A program made the position numbers and the translations under genes. DNA of 64,000 nucleotides from Lysobacterales bacterium (lineage in GTDB: Bacteria; Pseudomonadota; Gammaproteobacteria; Xanthomonadales; Rhodanobacteraceae): the NCBI GenBank assembly GCA_014338185.1, contig QUBV01000001.1:62001-126000 (forward strand), read 5' to 3'. Each line of letters starts with the position of its first letter. Position 1 is the first letter of the stretch. The notes under the pieces were generated by a model. The model was not told the origin of the DNA. It did no database searches and saw only the letters and a program-made list of their open reading frames with translations. This document shows positions 18,512 to 27,754 of this stretch, piece after piece.

Positions 18512-20464
18512 ATGAGTGCACAGTCCGGCGCGGCCCAGCCCGTCGCCCAGCTCACCGCCCGCGCGGTGATCCTGTCGATGGTCCTCGCGGTGATCCTGGC
18601 CGCGGCCAATGCCTACCTCGGCCTGTTCGCGGGCCTCACCATCGCCACCGCGATCCCCGCGGCGGTGGTGTCGATGGGTGTGTTGCGCCTGCTTGGCGGC
18701 GGCACCATCCTCGAAAACAACATCGTGCAGACCGGCGCCTCGGCCGGCTCGTCGATCGCGGCGGGCGTGATCTTCACGATTCCCGCGCTCATCATCCTCG
18801 GCTACTGGCAGGACTTCCGCTACTCGTGGGTGCTCGCGATCGCGGGCCTGGGCGGCTTGCTCGGCGTGCTGTTCTCGGTGCCGCTGCGGCGCTCGATGAT
18901 CGTCGAGGAACCGCTGCCGTTCCCCGAGGGCAAGGCAGCGGCCGAAGTGCTCAAGGCCGGCGACAATCCGGGCCCGGGCCTGCGCATCCTCGGCTTCTCG
19001 GGCCTGCTCGGCGCGCTGGTCAAGTTCTCGGCCGAAAGCGGCCTGCGCCTGATCCCCGACAACGCGGTCGGCGCCGGCTTCCTCGGCAAGTACCTCGGCT
19101 ACCTCGGCACCAACCTGTCGCCCGCACTGCTCGGGGTCGGCTACATCGTCGGCCTCAACGTCGGCATCGTGGTGGTGTCGGGCAGCATCCTGTCCTGGCA
19201 CATCGCGATCCCGATCTACCATGCGTTCTTCCTCGCCGGCGACCCGGTCTTGGCCGACCAGCTCGCCGGCGCCGGCGCGGCCGCGGCGGCCGGTGCGATC
19301 TGGTCCTCGCAGATCCGCTACCTGGGCGTGGGCGCGATGCTGATCGGCGGCGTGTGGACGCTGTTCTCGCTGCGCAAGTCGCTGCTCAACGGCGTCAAGA
19401 GCGGCTTCGCCGCCGCGCGCAAGGGCGCCGGCGCGGTGGTCGCCGAGACCGAGCGCGACATCCCGATGAAATGGATGCTCATCGCGCTGGTGGCGTTCGT
19501 GGTGCCGCTCGCCCTGCTCTACCACGCGATCGTCGACAGCTGGGGCGTCGGGCTCACGATGACCCTGATCATGATCGTGGCCGGCTTCCTGTTCGTGTCG
19601 GTGTCGGCCTACCTCGCGGGCCTGGTCGGCTCCTCCAACAACCCGGTATCGGGCATCACCATCGCGACGATCCTGTTCGCCTCGCTGGTGCTGGTGGCGC
19701 TGCTCGGGCGCGACTCCCCGATCGGCGCGGTGGCCGCGATCATGATCGGTGCGGTGGTGTGCTGCGCGGCCGCGGTGGGCGGCGACAACCTGCAGGACCT
19801 CAAGGCCGGCTACCTGGTCGGCGCGACGCCGTGGAAGCAGCAGCTCATGCTCGCGATCGGCGCGTTTTCCTGCGCGCTCATCATGGCACCGGTGCTCAAC
19901 CTGCTCGCGGCCGCCTACGGCATCGGCGCGCCCACGCCCGAACACCCCAATGCGCTGTCGGCGCCGCAGGCGACCCTGATGGCGTCGGTGGCCAAGGGCA
20001 TGTTCGGCGGCGAACTGCCGTGGACGATGATCGGCATCGGCGTGGTGGTGGGCGCCGCGATCATCGCGCTGGATGAATGGCTCAAGGCGCGCAAGTCGAG
20101 CTTCCGCGTGCCGGTGCTGGCCGCCGCGATCGGCATCTACCTGCCGCTCGAACTCATGGTGCCGATCTTCCTGGGTGGCCTGCTCGCGCACTTCGTCGAG
20201 AAGAAGCATGGCGTGAGCCCGCACGACGAGGTCGAACGCGACCGCATCCATCGCCCGGGCACGCTGTTCTCGGCCGGCCTCATCACCGGCGAGGCGCTCA
20301 CCGGCATCCTCATCGCGATTCCGATCGTGGTGTCGGCGCGCGCCGACGTGCTGGCACTGCCGGCCAGCCTGCACTTCAACCAGTACGTCGGGCTGGCCGT
20401 GCTCGCGCTGGTGGGCTGGCTGCTGTACCGCAGCGGCACCCGCGCCAAGACCGACCAAGCATGA
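18512..20464 (+). CDS. OPT-family oligopeptide transporter
   Basis: This 650-residue polytopic membrane protein is of the OPT (oligopeptide transporter) family. The start has [22 protein letters not shown] and [21 protein letters not shown], then [20 protein letters not shown], and later [20 protein letters not shown], the last three being characteristic of bacterial OPT proteins. About 15 hydrophobic segments are visible. Substrates in this family include small peptides and metal chelates; the specificity here is not predictable. The ATG at 18512 is set by AGGAG ten bases upstream. It is a single gene, divergent from def and convergent with the GT2 gene. Confidence 0.9.
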   Translation: MSAQSGAAQPVAQLTARAVILSMVLAVILAAANAYLGLFAGLTIATAIPAAVVSMGVLRLLGGGTILENNIVQTGASAGSSIAAGVIFTIPALIILGYWQDFRYSWVLAIAGLGGLLGVLFSVPLRRSMIVEEPLPFPEGKAAAEVLKAGDNPGPGLRILGFSGLLGALVKFSAESGLRLIPDNAVGAGFLGKYLGYLGTNLSPALLGVGYIVGLNVGIVVVSGSILSWHIAIPIYHAFFLAGDPVLADQLAGAGAAAAAGAIWSSQIRYLGVGAMLIGGVWTLFSLRKSLLNGVKSGFAAARKGAGAVVAETERDIPMKWMLIALVAFVVPLALLYHAIVDSWGVGLTMTLIMIVAGFLFVSVSAYLAGLVGSSNNPVSGITIATILFASLVLVALLGRDSPIGAVAAIMIGAVVCCAAAVGGDNLQDLKAGYLVGATPWKQQLMLAIGAFSCALIMAPVLNLLAAAYGIGAPTPEHPNALSAPQATLMASVAKGMFGGELPWTMIGIGVVVGAAIIALDEWLKARKSSFRVPVLAAAIGIYLPLELMVPIFLGGLLAHFVEKKHGVSPHDEVERDRIHRPGTLFSAGLITGEALTGILIAIPIVVSARADVLALPASLHFNQYVGLAVLALVGWLLYRSGTRAKTDQA

Positions 20465-20467
20465 GGC

Positions 20468-20489
20468 ATGCGCGGGCGCGCCCGCGCAT
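20468..20489. terminator. 22-base perfect palindrome between convergent genes, likely bidirectional terminator
   Basis: ATGCGCGGGCG is followed directly by its reverse complement, ending on the last base of the GT2 gene and 4 bases after the OPT stop. It would form a very stable G+C hairpin in either transcript. There is no U-tract, so termination is inferred from position and structure only. Confidence 0.45.
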
Positions 20490-21403
20490 CAGCGCCGCTG
20501 CGCCGCTGCCCGTCGGCGTGACCGGCGCAACGCGAGCCACGGCGCCTGCCAAGCGAAGTGCGTCCACAGGCCGCACCACACCAGCGCGCGCAGCAGCGGA
20601 TTGCGTGCGGCCGGGTCGAACTTGGTGAAGTAGCGCCACATGCCGCGGTGCTTGGCGCGCGCCACGAACACGGGCCGTGCCCGGCTCGAACTGCCCTGGT
20701 GGTGGGTGACGCGCAGTCGCGACACGAACGCGACGCGCCAGCCGGTCTGGCGCACGCGCCGGCACAGGTCGAGGTCCTCGACGTGCAGGAAATAGCCTTC
20801 GTCGAAGCCGCCCACGCGCTCGAACACCGCGCGCGGCAAGGCCATGCACGCACCCGACACCGCCTCGACGTATTCGACGCGGGACGGCACCGCCGGCGGC
20901 ATCTCCACCCCTGCCCAGGCCGGGTGGCTGCGTTCCCAACGCGACAGCCCGCTCAGCGTCATCAAGGCGCGGCGCAGGCTCGGATCGCGCCGGCGATTGG
21001 CGCGCGCGGGGTGGCCATCGCCATCCACTACGCACGGCCCGAGCAGGCCGATGCGGCGATCATCCTGCAAGGTCGCGCGCAGCCCGTACACGAGGTCGGC
21101 GGGCAACGTGCAGTCGGGATTGAGCAGCAGCAGCACGTCGCCACTGGCAAGCGCGGCCCCGCGATTGCAGGCGGGGCCGAAGCCGAGGTTGGTCTCGTGG
21201 CACACGAGGCGCAGGCGCGGATCGCCGCCATGGGCCGCGAGCACGCGCTCGGGCTGGCCATCGCGCGAGGCGTTGTCGACGAGGATGAGTTCGAGCGGCT
21301 CGGACTGGGCCAGCACCGAATCCACGCACGCGGCGAGCAACGGCCCGCTGTCGGCCGCGACGACGATGACGCTGGTCAAGCCCGCGCGGGTGGCCTTGCT
21401 CAT
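20489..21403 (-). CDS. Glycosyltransferase family 2 (rhamnosyltransferase-like)
   Basis: This 304-residue GT-A protein has TSVIVVAADSGPLLAACVDS, LILVDNASRDG, CHETNLGFGPACNRGAALA and LLLLNPDCTLPADL, then a later GGFDEGYFLHVEDLDLCRRV block, the pattern of WbbL-type dTDP-rhamnosyl and related transferases acting on lipid-linked or LPS sugars at the inner membrane. The C-terminal Arg-rich tail is probably at the membrane surface. It is the last gene of the wzm-wzt cassette, starting 8 bases after the 619-residue protein. The sugar and acceptor cannot be predicted. Confidence 0.85.
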   Translation of the reverse strand: MSKATRAGLTSVIVVAADSGPLLAACVDSVLAQSEPLELILVDNASRDGQPERVLAAHGGDPRLRLVCHETNLGFGPACNRGAALASGDVLLLLNPDCTLPADLVYGLRATLQDDRRIGLLGPCVVDGDGHPARANRRRDPSLRRALMTLSGLSRWERSHPAWAGVEMPPAVPSRVEYVEAVSGACMALPRAVFERVGGFDEGYFLHVEDLDLCRRVRQTGWRVAFVSRLRVTHHQGSSSRARPVFVARAKHRGMWRYFTKFDPAARNPLLRALVWCGLWTHFAWQAPWLALRRSRRRAAAQRR

Positions 21404-21411
21404 GCGCGCAC

Positions 21412-23271
21412 TCAGACGGCGCCGAGCAGGCGCTCACCCTGTTCGCGTGCATGGTTCCACAGCGCCGGCCATGCCGCGCACAGCTCGGCCAGCTGCGTGG
21501 CCTGTTCGCGCAGCAGCCGCGCGCAGGCCGCCTCGTCCACGCCCTCGGGCCAGTCGCCCAGGCGCGGTGCGGCGTTGGCGATGAGTGCCTTGCCATTGGC
21601 CTCGATGATCGAGCGCACGTCGGCCTGCCAGTAGATCGGCGCGTCGGTCGCGGCATCGTACTGGTGCTGCAGGCGTTCGATCAGGTCGGAGCGGATGTAG
21701 GCCAGGTACTCCTTGAGCTGCTGCACGGCGCCACGTTCGCTGCTGCCGGCCATGTCGTGCAGGTGCGCGACGAACACGCCCAGGCGCTGCGCCGGATCGC
21801 TGGAATTGAGCTGCGGCAATTGGCGCCGCACGAAGTCGGTCACGAAGTAGTTGAACTTGGGCGTGTGCGCGGCAAACGTGAGCGGGCTGCGCTTGCGCTG
21901 GGTCTCCTGCACGTGGCCGATCGCCACCGGCAGCTCCAGCGCCAGCGCATCGGCATGGCACAGCGACACGAGATTGGAGAACAGCGCATCTTCGCCGCGG
22001 CCATGCGGGTTGGTGCAGGGCAACAGCACGCTGTTGTCGAGCGCGAACGGCGAGAAGTTGGCGGTGGGCTGGGCGTTGGCCTGCAGTTGGCCGTACCAGA
22101 TGCTGGCCGCCTCGATGTTGCGCAGGTAGCTGTCGCGGTCGCGCACGAATTCAGCGCGCTGGTCGGCGGGCAACTGGTACAGCCACAGCACCGAATCGGT
22201 GCGAGAACTGCCATAGCTGCCATGCTGGGTGGCCAGCACGCTGGCGCCACCGCGCAGATGGTCGAGCCGGTTGAGCGCAAGACCGCGCAGCGACGCCGGA
22301 TCGAGCGCATAGGCGGGCTGCTGGATCAGGGCGCCCAGCGGCTGGCCGAGCGCGTCCAGGTGCAGGTCGAACGGGTCGGCCTCGACCTCGCTGCCGGCGG
22401 CCAACGCATTGTCCATGTTGCGATGGAAGCGCGTGACGCCATAGTGGCTGCTGTCGGGATCGAGGCCGCTGCGGGCCTCGTCGAGGCGGCGCAACGGAAA
22501 GCGATGGTCGTCGTCGAGCAACACCGCGCGGGCGCCGGCGCTGAGCAGCAGCATGAGGTTCCATGCGCGGCCGCCGCCAAAACGCCCGCCACTGTCCTCG
22601 CCCAGCGCGCAGCGCGCGAGTGCACCGGCCGCGGCGGGCACCGCCCTCGCCATCCGCTCGACGAGCCGGCGTGATTCGGTAGCGCCGATGTAGGTGAGCT
22701 TGCAACCGGTGGCACGCGCGAACTCGCGCAGCAGGTCGCGATGCCGGTTGGCCGCCTCGCGCGAGCTGGAGTCGTCGATCAGCACGTACTGGCGGTTGGC
22801 GCGGTGGCGGCGCTCGTAATCGGCCAGCGTCGCGAGCAGGTGGGCGAGCTGGTCGGGGCGGTTGCAGGCGCGAATGAACACCGCGCGCAGTGCCGCGACC
22901 GGCCGCGCGGGGCTTGCCGCGCACCCCTCCACGAAGCCTGCGGCCGAGACCAGCAGGCCCCGCTTGACCAGGCCATCGAACACGCGCAGCACGCCCTCGC
23001 GCTGGCCGGCCAGACCCGCAACCGCCGACATCACGCGCTCGACGTGTTCATCGAGGCTGCGGAACTGGCGTGTCTGGTCCAGTGCCTGCAGCACCTGGTA
23101 GGTCATCACGTGGGTTGCACCCGTGCGTTTGACCTGGAAGATGCACTCGTTGTTGGACAAGGACGCCACCACGCCATCCTCGGACGCATACAGCGGCGCG
23201 GCCGGATCAACGCGTGGTAGCGGTGGCGGCGCGACGGAGTAGTTGATCTTGTAGTCCGGCTGGGTGCTCAT
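21412..23271 (-). CDS. 619-residue protein with a PqqD-like N-terminal region and a glycosyltransferase-like domain
   Basis: I do not recognise this as a named family. Residues about 20-105 (PLYASEDGVVASLSNN, GATHVMTYQVLQALDQTR, VLRVFDGLVKRGLLVS) look like a PqqD/RRE winged-helix fold, used to bind a peptide or partner. Residues about 125-270 resemble a GT-A glycosyltransferase: FIRACNRPDQLAHLLATL, YVLIDDSSSREA, GGGRAWNLMLLLSAGAR and a DDD triad (253-255) in AVLLDDDHRF. The last 350 residues have no recognisable motif. It lies in the wzm-wzt cassette between a methyltransferase and a GT2 gene, so a role in building or finishing an exported glycan is likely. The ATG at 23271 gives MSTQPDYKINYS. 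Confidence 0.65.
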   Translation of the reverse strand: MSTQPDYKINYSVAPPPLPRVDPAAPLYASEDGVVASLSNNECIFQVKRTGATHVMTYQVLQALDQTRQFRSLDEHVERVMSAVAGLAGQREGVLRVFDGLVKRGLLVSAAGFVEGCAASPARPVAALRAVFIRACNRPDQLAHLLATLADYERRHRANRQYVLIDDSSSREAANRHRDLLREFARATGCKLTYIGATESRRLVERMARAVPAAAGALARCALGEDSGGRFGGGRAWNLMLLLSAGARAVLLDDDHRFPLRRLDEARSGLDPDSSHYGVTRFHRNMDNALAAGSEVEADPFDLHLDALGQPLGALIQQPAYALDPASLRGLALNRLDHLRGGASVLATQHGSYGSSRTDSVLWLYQLPADQRAEFVRDRDSYLRNIEAASIWYGQLQANAQPTANFSPFALDNSVLLPCTNPHGRGEDALFSNLVSLCHADALALELPVAIGHVQETQRKRSPLTFAAHTPKFNYFVTDFVRRQLPQLNSSDPAQRLGVFVAHLHDMAGSSERGAVQQLKEYLAYIRSDLIERLQHQYDAATDAPIYWQADVRSIIEANGKALIANAAPRLGDWPEGVDEAACARLLREQATQLAELCAAWPALWNHAREQGERLLGAV

Positions 23272-23294
23272 GGCGAAGGCTGGCGGCGGCCCGG

Positions 23295-24161
23295 TCAGGC
23301 CGCGGGATCGGTGGGTTCGGAGTGCGCGCGGCGCAGGCGCTCGACCTCGGCCTCGAGTTCCGCAATGCGCGCGCCGGCCGCCATGTTCTGGCGAATCTCG
23401 TGATTGTAGTGGCTGTAGACCGATTCTTCGCGGTCGCCGAACAACGACAGCGCGGGCAGGCCCGGCGGCAACGGCAGGCGGCTGCACACCGCGATGAAGT
23501 ACAGCGGCGGATAGTCCAGCCCCGCCTGCAGACTGGCGCCCCCGGCGCTGGCGACGTGGGCCTCGTGGCCTTGGGCGGCGGCATCCAGCGACCAGATCGC
23601 CGACTGGAACAGCAGCTTCTGGCCGAACAGGCGACGGTGGGCGAAATGGGGCGCCAGCAGCGCCACCAGTTCGTCGCGATACAGCTCGCGCACGTGGAAC
23701 TCATTGCGGAACCCGGTAAGGTCGCTGTAGGTGTGCTTGTCGGGCGAGGACAGCACGAGCACGCCGTCGGCAGCGAGCACGCGCGCGAATTCGGCCAGCA
23801 GGCGCTCCTGCTGCGCAAGGTGCTCGAGCGTTTCGAACGAGACCACGAGGTCGAAGGCGTTGTCCGGGAACGGCAAGGCGGTCACGTCGCTGCGCAGGAA
23901 ACGCAGGTTGGCGTGGCCGGAGTAGCGCGCCTGCGCATGCGCGATGGCCTGCGCATCGATGTCGACGCCAGTCACCGCCGTGGCCTCGGCCGCAAGCACG
24001 GCGCTGCCGTAACCCTCGCCGCAGGCCGCATCGAGCACGCGCTTGCCACGCGCCAGGCTGCGCGCAAACGCATAACGGTGCCAATGCTCGTACCAGATCT
24101 CACGCACGCACTCGGGCGTGAAGCGCTCGCCGGTGAATGGCAGGGCCGGGGTTTCGCTCAT
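23295..24161 (-). CDS. Class I SAM-dependent methyltransferase
   Basis: The 288-residue protein has the SAM-binding motif I KRVLDAACGEGYGSAVLA, an acidic motif II (VTGVDIDAQAIAHAQARY) and motif IV (NAFDLVVSFETLEHL), as in Methyltransf_11/25 enzymes. A C-terminal coiled-coil-like tail (ARIAELEAEVERLRRAH) follows. The start ATG at 24161 shares one base with the wzt stop codon (TGATG), with GAGG 7 bases upstream; a GTG one codon earlier is also possible. In such cassettes a methyltransferase often caps or decorates the O-polysaccharide before it is exported; the target here is inferred from context only. Confidence 0.8.
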   Translation of the reverse strand: MSETPALPFTGERFTPECVREIWYEHWHRYAFARSLARGKRVLDAACGEGYGSAVLAAEATAVTGVDIDAQAIAHAQARYSGHANLRFLRSDVTALPFPDNAFDLVVSFETLEHLAQQERLLAEFARVLAADGVLVLSSPDKHTYSDLTGFRNEFHVRELYRDELVALLAPHFAHRRLFGQKLLFQSAIWSLDAAAQGHEAHVASAGGASLQAGLDYPPLYFIAVCSRLPLPPGLPALSLFGDREESVYSHYNHEIRQNMAAGARIAELEAEVERLRRAHSEPTDPAA

Positions 24162-25360
24162 CACGCTGCCTCGTCGGGGTCGCGCCAGTGGTGTGGCAGG
24201 TGCACGATACCCAATTCGCGGCTGGCACCGCGCACGGTGATGCTCCGCTCCCAGGTATCGAACAGGCGCACGCCCTCCGGATCGAGCGGATGCACCCTTA
24301 CGCTGTAGCTGCCCGGCAGCAGCAGTGGGTGGTCGAACACGACTTCGGCGGCAAACTCACCATTGCCCAACGCACGCGGTCGGTAGCCGTCCATGTCGCT
24401 GCCCACGCCGTAGACCGGCGTGCCATCCGCACGCACGATGCCGACCATGAGCACGGGCACGCGGCCATCGCGCGAGCGCACCTGCATGCGCACCAGCAGG
24501 CTCGTGCCTTGTTCCAGCAACAGCGGAGTGTCGGCATCGTGTCCATTGATGCTCGCCCGGATCACCGAAAACTCGACATCGTGCCCGCGCGTGCCCAGCG
24601 CAGGCTCCGTGCTGGTGTCGGACTTGCGCTCCTGGAAGGCCAGGTAGGCCTGTGTCACGTCGAACACGTCCCCGAGCATTTCCACCCGGCCATCGCGCAG
24701 CCAGCATGCACGCTGGCACAGCTTCTGCACGTGGTACATGCTGTGGGAGACGAGGATGAGCGTGCCGCCGCCATCGAGATAGTCCTGCATCCACCTGATG
24801 CACTTCTTCTGGAACGCCTCGTCACCCACGGCGAGGACTTCATCGGTGATGAGCAGATCGGGGCGCAGCACCGCGATGATCGCGAATCCCAGCCGCACCA
24901 CCATGCCCGAGGAGTAATGCTTGACCGGCTCGTCGATGTAACGGCCGATGTCCGCGAACTCGATGATCTGCGGCAGTTTCTCCCGCAGCGCCGCCCCGGC
25001 GAGGCCATACAGCGCGGCCGTCATCGCGATGTTGTCACGTCCGGTGTGCTCGAGGTGAAACCCTGCACCGAGTTCGAGCAGGGCCCCGATCTCGCCGTGC
25101 ACGCTCACGCTGCCCGTGGTTGGCGTGAGCACCCCCGTGATGAGCTTGAGCAAGGTCGACTTGCCGGCGCCATTGGCACCGATCAGCCCGAGTGACTCTC
25201 CGCGGCGCACCTGCAGGTCGACATCCGCGAGCACGGTCATGCCGTCGATCGGCCGGCGCGAGAACAACAGGCGTCCCAGCGCGCGCAAGCGGTCGCTGCT
25301 GCGGAACGCCTTGGGGTAGGACTTGCCCAGCCCCGTCGCACGCACCAGGACTTCGCTCAC
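24161..25360 (-). CDS. wzt: Polysaccharide ABC transporter ATPase with C-terminal carbohydrate-binding domain (Wzt type)
   Basis: Wzt powers export of a lipid-linked polysaccharide through the Wzm channel. The 399-residue protein has Walker A GANGAGKST (residues 61-69), a family-typical HYSSGMVVRLGFA signature and Walker B LLITDEVLAVGDEAF. Residues about 250-399 form the extra C-terminal domain found in Wzt proteins that recognise a modified non-reducing end of the O-antigen. The GTG at 25360 overlaps the wzm stop as GTGA, with AGGA 7 bases upstream. Having the C-terminal domain together with a nearby methyltransferase fits a capped-chain export system. Confidence 0.85.
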   Translation of the reverse strand: MSEVLVRATGLGKSYPKAFRSSDRLRALGRLLFSRRPIDGMTVLADVDLQVRRGESLGLIGANGAGKSTLLKLITGVLTPTTGSVSVHGEIGALLELGAGFHLEHTGRDNIAMTAALYGLAGAALREKLPQIIEFADIGRYIDEPVKHYSSGMVVRLGFAIIAVLRPDLLITDEVLAVGDEAFQKKCIRWMQDYLDGGGTLILVSHSMYHVQKLCQRACWLRDGRVEMLGDVFDVTQAYLAFQERKSDTSTEPALGTRGHDVEFSVIRASINGHDADTPLLLEQGTSLLVRMQVRSRDGRVPVLMVGIVRADGTPVYGVGSDMDGYRPRALGNGEFAAEVVFDHPLLLPGSYSVRVHPLDPEGVRLFDTWERSITVRGASRELGIVHLPHHWRDPDEAA

Positions 25361-26139
25361 AGGAAGTCCTCGAAGTGCCGGTCCAGGCGCCGGAACAGCC
25401 AGAAACCGGCCAACAGCATTCCTGCGGCAAGGGTGAGTGCCGCCACAAGACTGGTCCAGGCCACGGTACCGTGGCCGAGCACGAGCGCATGGAACGCTTC
25501 GGCGTAGAAGGTGAACGGGTTGAGCGACAGCCACGGCCGGATTGCGACCGGCACGATCGCGCGATCGTAGAACACCGGCGCGCAATACAGCAGCAGCGGC
25601 AGCAGCTGCCCGAGCAGTTGCACGAGGTCGCGCACGAACACCTGCAGCGCCGCCATTGCCAACGCCAGCCCCAACGCGAGCGTAAACAGCGGGACATACA
25701 GCGCGAGTGCCGGCAGCAAGCCGCGGACGATGCGCACATGATCGTCGTGGAAGGACAGCGCAAGCACGATGACCACGAATCCCAACAGATGAACCGCGAA
25801 GCTCGCGCACACCCGTGCGAACACGAGTGTGGCACGTGGCAAGGCCACCTTGCCGATCAGCGAGGCGTTGTCTTCGATCGCACGCGTGGCGTTGAGGATC
25901 GCGTCGGAAAACGCCGTCCAAGGCCACAAGGCCACGGCGAGGAAGGCGAGATAGCCGGGGGCATCGGCCCCCGGAATCTTAGCCTTGAACACCTGCACGA
26001 ACACGAACGCAAAGATGACCAGCTGCAGCACGGGTTGCAGCACGGCCCAGAAAAGGCCGCCAAAGCTGCCCGTGTACCGCGTGTGCAGATCACGCAGGAT
26101 GAGTTGGCGCGCAAAGGAGAACGGTATCGCGCTGGACAT
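25357..26139 (-). CDS. wzm: Polysaccharide ABC transporter permease (Wzm type)
   Basis: This 260-residue ABC-2 type permease has about six membrane segments and family segments RDLHTRYTGSFGGLFWAVLQP, VFKAKIPGADAP, PWTAFSDAILNATRAIEDNA and LLLYCAPVFYDRAIVPVAIRP. It is the membrane half of the transporter formed with Wzt, moving undecaprenol- or lipid-linked glycan across the inner membrane. It is the first gene of the cassette and overlaps wzt by 4 bases. A start at 26139 gives MSSAIPFSFARQLILRD. Confidence 0.85.
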   Translation of the reverse strand: MSSAIPFSFARQLILRDLHTRYTGSFGGLFWAVLQPVLQLVIFAFVFVQVFKAKIPGADAPGYLAFLAVALWPWTAFSDAILNATRAIEDNASLIGKVALPRATLVFARVCASFAVHLLGFVVIVLALSFHDDHVRIVRGLLPALALYVPLFTLALGLALAMAALQVFVRDLVQLLGQLLPLLLYCAPVFYDRAIVPVAIRPWLSLNPFTFYAEAFHALVLGHGTVAWTSLVAALTLAAGMLLAGFWLFRRLDRHFEDFL

Positions 26140-26600
26140 GCTTGGTGATATTCGCTAGCCAACGGGATGGAGGTCCCGCGGGATGGATCGCGCGTGGTGG
26201 CATTCCGTCCCCCGTTCGCGGGGCAAGCGCCCCGCGGTCGCAACACGCAAGCGGTCGTGCCCGAGTCGGCTTGTCCTGTGCCCGGAATCGCGCCACGGCT
26301 CCAACACCGGGATGATTGTGGCCGAACTCGCGACCAACTGCACGGTGAACGGGGAACCAGCTGCCGTCATCGCCACGCGCGCAAGACCCCGCCATGGTCG
26401 CTGCGGGAGGCATCCGAACGCCGGCCGCCGCCGACTGCCCGCTGCGTGGCACGGGCCGCACCGGAGGAACTGGTGTCGACCTCGCGCGTGAGTCCTTGCC
26501 ACTGCGATGGCGCACCCTGCGTGCGCCCGTCGTCGCGCATGTGCTCCACGGCGCAAGCGCGTGCCCACTCGACGGGCGTGGCCGGCACCGCGGTGACCGG
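26140..26600. other. 461-base intergenic region upstream of wzm
   Basis: No open frame here looks like a real protein: the frames present are Arg/Pro-rich and give no recognisable motif. The only structures seen are two short palindromes beside the ppiC stop codon, CACCGCGGTG (26586-26595) and GTGACCGGTCAC (26593-26604), which may form a hairpin behind that gene. I found no convincing wzm promoter. Confidence 0.4.
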
Positions 26601-27533
26601 TCACTGCGCCTTGGTGTCCGCCTTCGCCGGCAGGTAGCGACTCTGCAAGGAACGCACGAGTTCGGCGTTGAGGTCCAGGTTCATGTTGCTCAGATCGGTG
26701 GTGTGGGTCTGGTTGGCCTTGGCGACGTATGCGGTGGACAATTCGCGCACGATTTGGTCCTTCACCTGTGCGAACGTCGGCATCGTATCCGGGTCACGAC
26801 TCAGCAACTTGATGATGTGGTACCCGTAGCGGGTCGCGACAACGGGCGAGATGTCGTTGGGCTTGCGCAGGCTGGACAAGCCAGCGATGAAATCCGGATC
26901 GTAACTGGCGGGATTGGCCGCATCTTCGAGCTTGCCGTGGTTGCTCACCTTGCTCGGATCGTCGGAATACTGTTCGACAAGCGCCTCGAACGAGCCGGGG
27001 TTGGCGCGTGCCTTGGCCTCGATATCACGCGCCAGTGCCATGGCGTCGGCATCACTGCGTGTGCTCGTGCCGACAAGGATGTGCTCGACCACGACGTTGC
27101 CGCGCTGCACATACTTGTCCTTGTGGGCCAGGTATTCCTCCTGCGCGAGCTTGGACATGTCCGGGACCTGGATCGCGTGCTCGAATTGCTGGCGGCGGGC
27201 CAACGCGAGCGCCTCGTCGGCGGCAAGTTCCATTTGACGAGCCACCGCCGGATCCTTGTCGAGGCCCGTGGCACGGGCTTCAGCCGCAAGCTGCTTGGTC
27301 AGGAGCAAGCCATCGATCGTGTTCTCGATCCGTGCCGGGCTGAGGAAAAAGCCGGCACGCTTTTCCGGTGGAATCTTGCCCGCAAACGCGTCGATGTCGG
27401 CCAGAGTCACGGTGGCGCCGCCGCGCGAAGCGACGATTGTCGTCGGGGTGCCCGTGAGGTCGACCGCATGGACGATGGCCGGCATCGGGACGAGCGCTGC
27501 AGACATGCACGCGAGAAGATTGGCAAAACGCAT
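26601..27533 (-). CDS. Periplasmic PpiC/SurA-type peptidyl-prolyl isomerase
   Basis: The 310-residue product has a hydrophobic N-terminal signal (RFANLLACMSAALVPMPAIVHA), an N-terminal chaperone-like region rich in helices (about 25-150), and a parvulin domain (about 155-260) with VVVEHILVGTSTRSDADA, FEALVEQYSDDPSKVSNHG and PVVATRYGYHIIKLLSRD. It should act on prolyl bonds of secreted proteins in the periplasm. The ATG at 27533 has an AAGGG box about 10 bases upstream. The gene stands alone between the polysaccharide cassette and two secreted proteins and may help fold one of them; that is inference. Confidence 0.85.
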   Translation of the reverse strand: MRFANLLACMSAALVPMPAIVHAVDLTGTPTTIVASRGGATVTLADIDAFAGKIPPEKRAGFFLSPARIENTIDGLLLTKQLAAEARATGLDKDPAVARQMELAADEALALARRQQFEHAIQVPDMSKLAQEEYLAHKDKYVQRGNVVVEHILVGTSTRSDADAMALARDIEAKARANPGSFEALVEQYSDDPSKVSNHGKLEDAANPASYDPDFIAGLSSLRKPNDISPVVATRYGYHIIKLLSRDPDTMPTFAQVKDQIVRELSTAYVAKANQTHTTDLSNMNLDLNAELVRSLQSRYLPAKADTKAQ

Positions 27534-27754
27534 GGATTGATACCCTTCGACAGCTGAAACCCGCCATGCCGGCGGATCCGTGGACACGAGATTGGGCGGC
27601 ACACCACCACGGGTGCGCAACACCAGGTCAAGGCTGCGATCGATGTATGCCGCTGCTTGCGCGCCTCATGGCGCGCAGCAGCTTCCCGCAGCCACTGCCG
27701 GCCACATGCCGTGTCGCTTTGCTGAGCGGCACGGCATGCCCGGATCGGCGCAGT

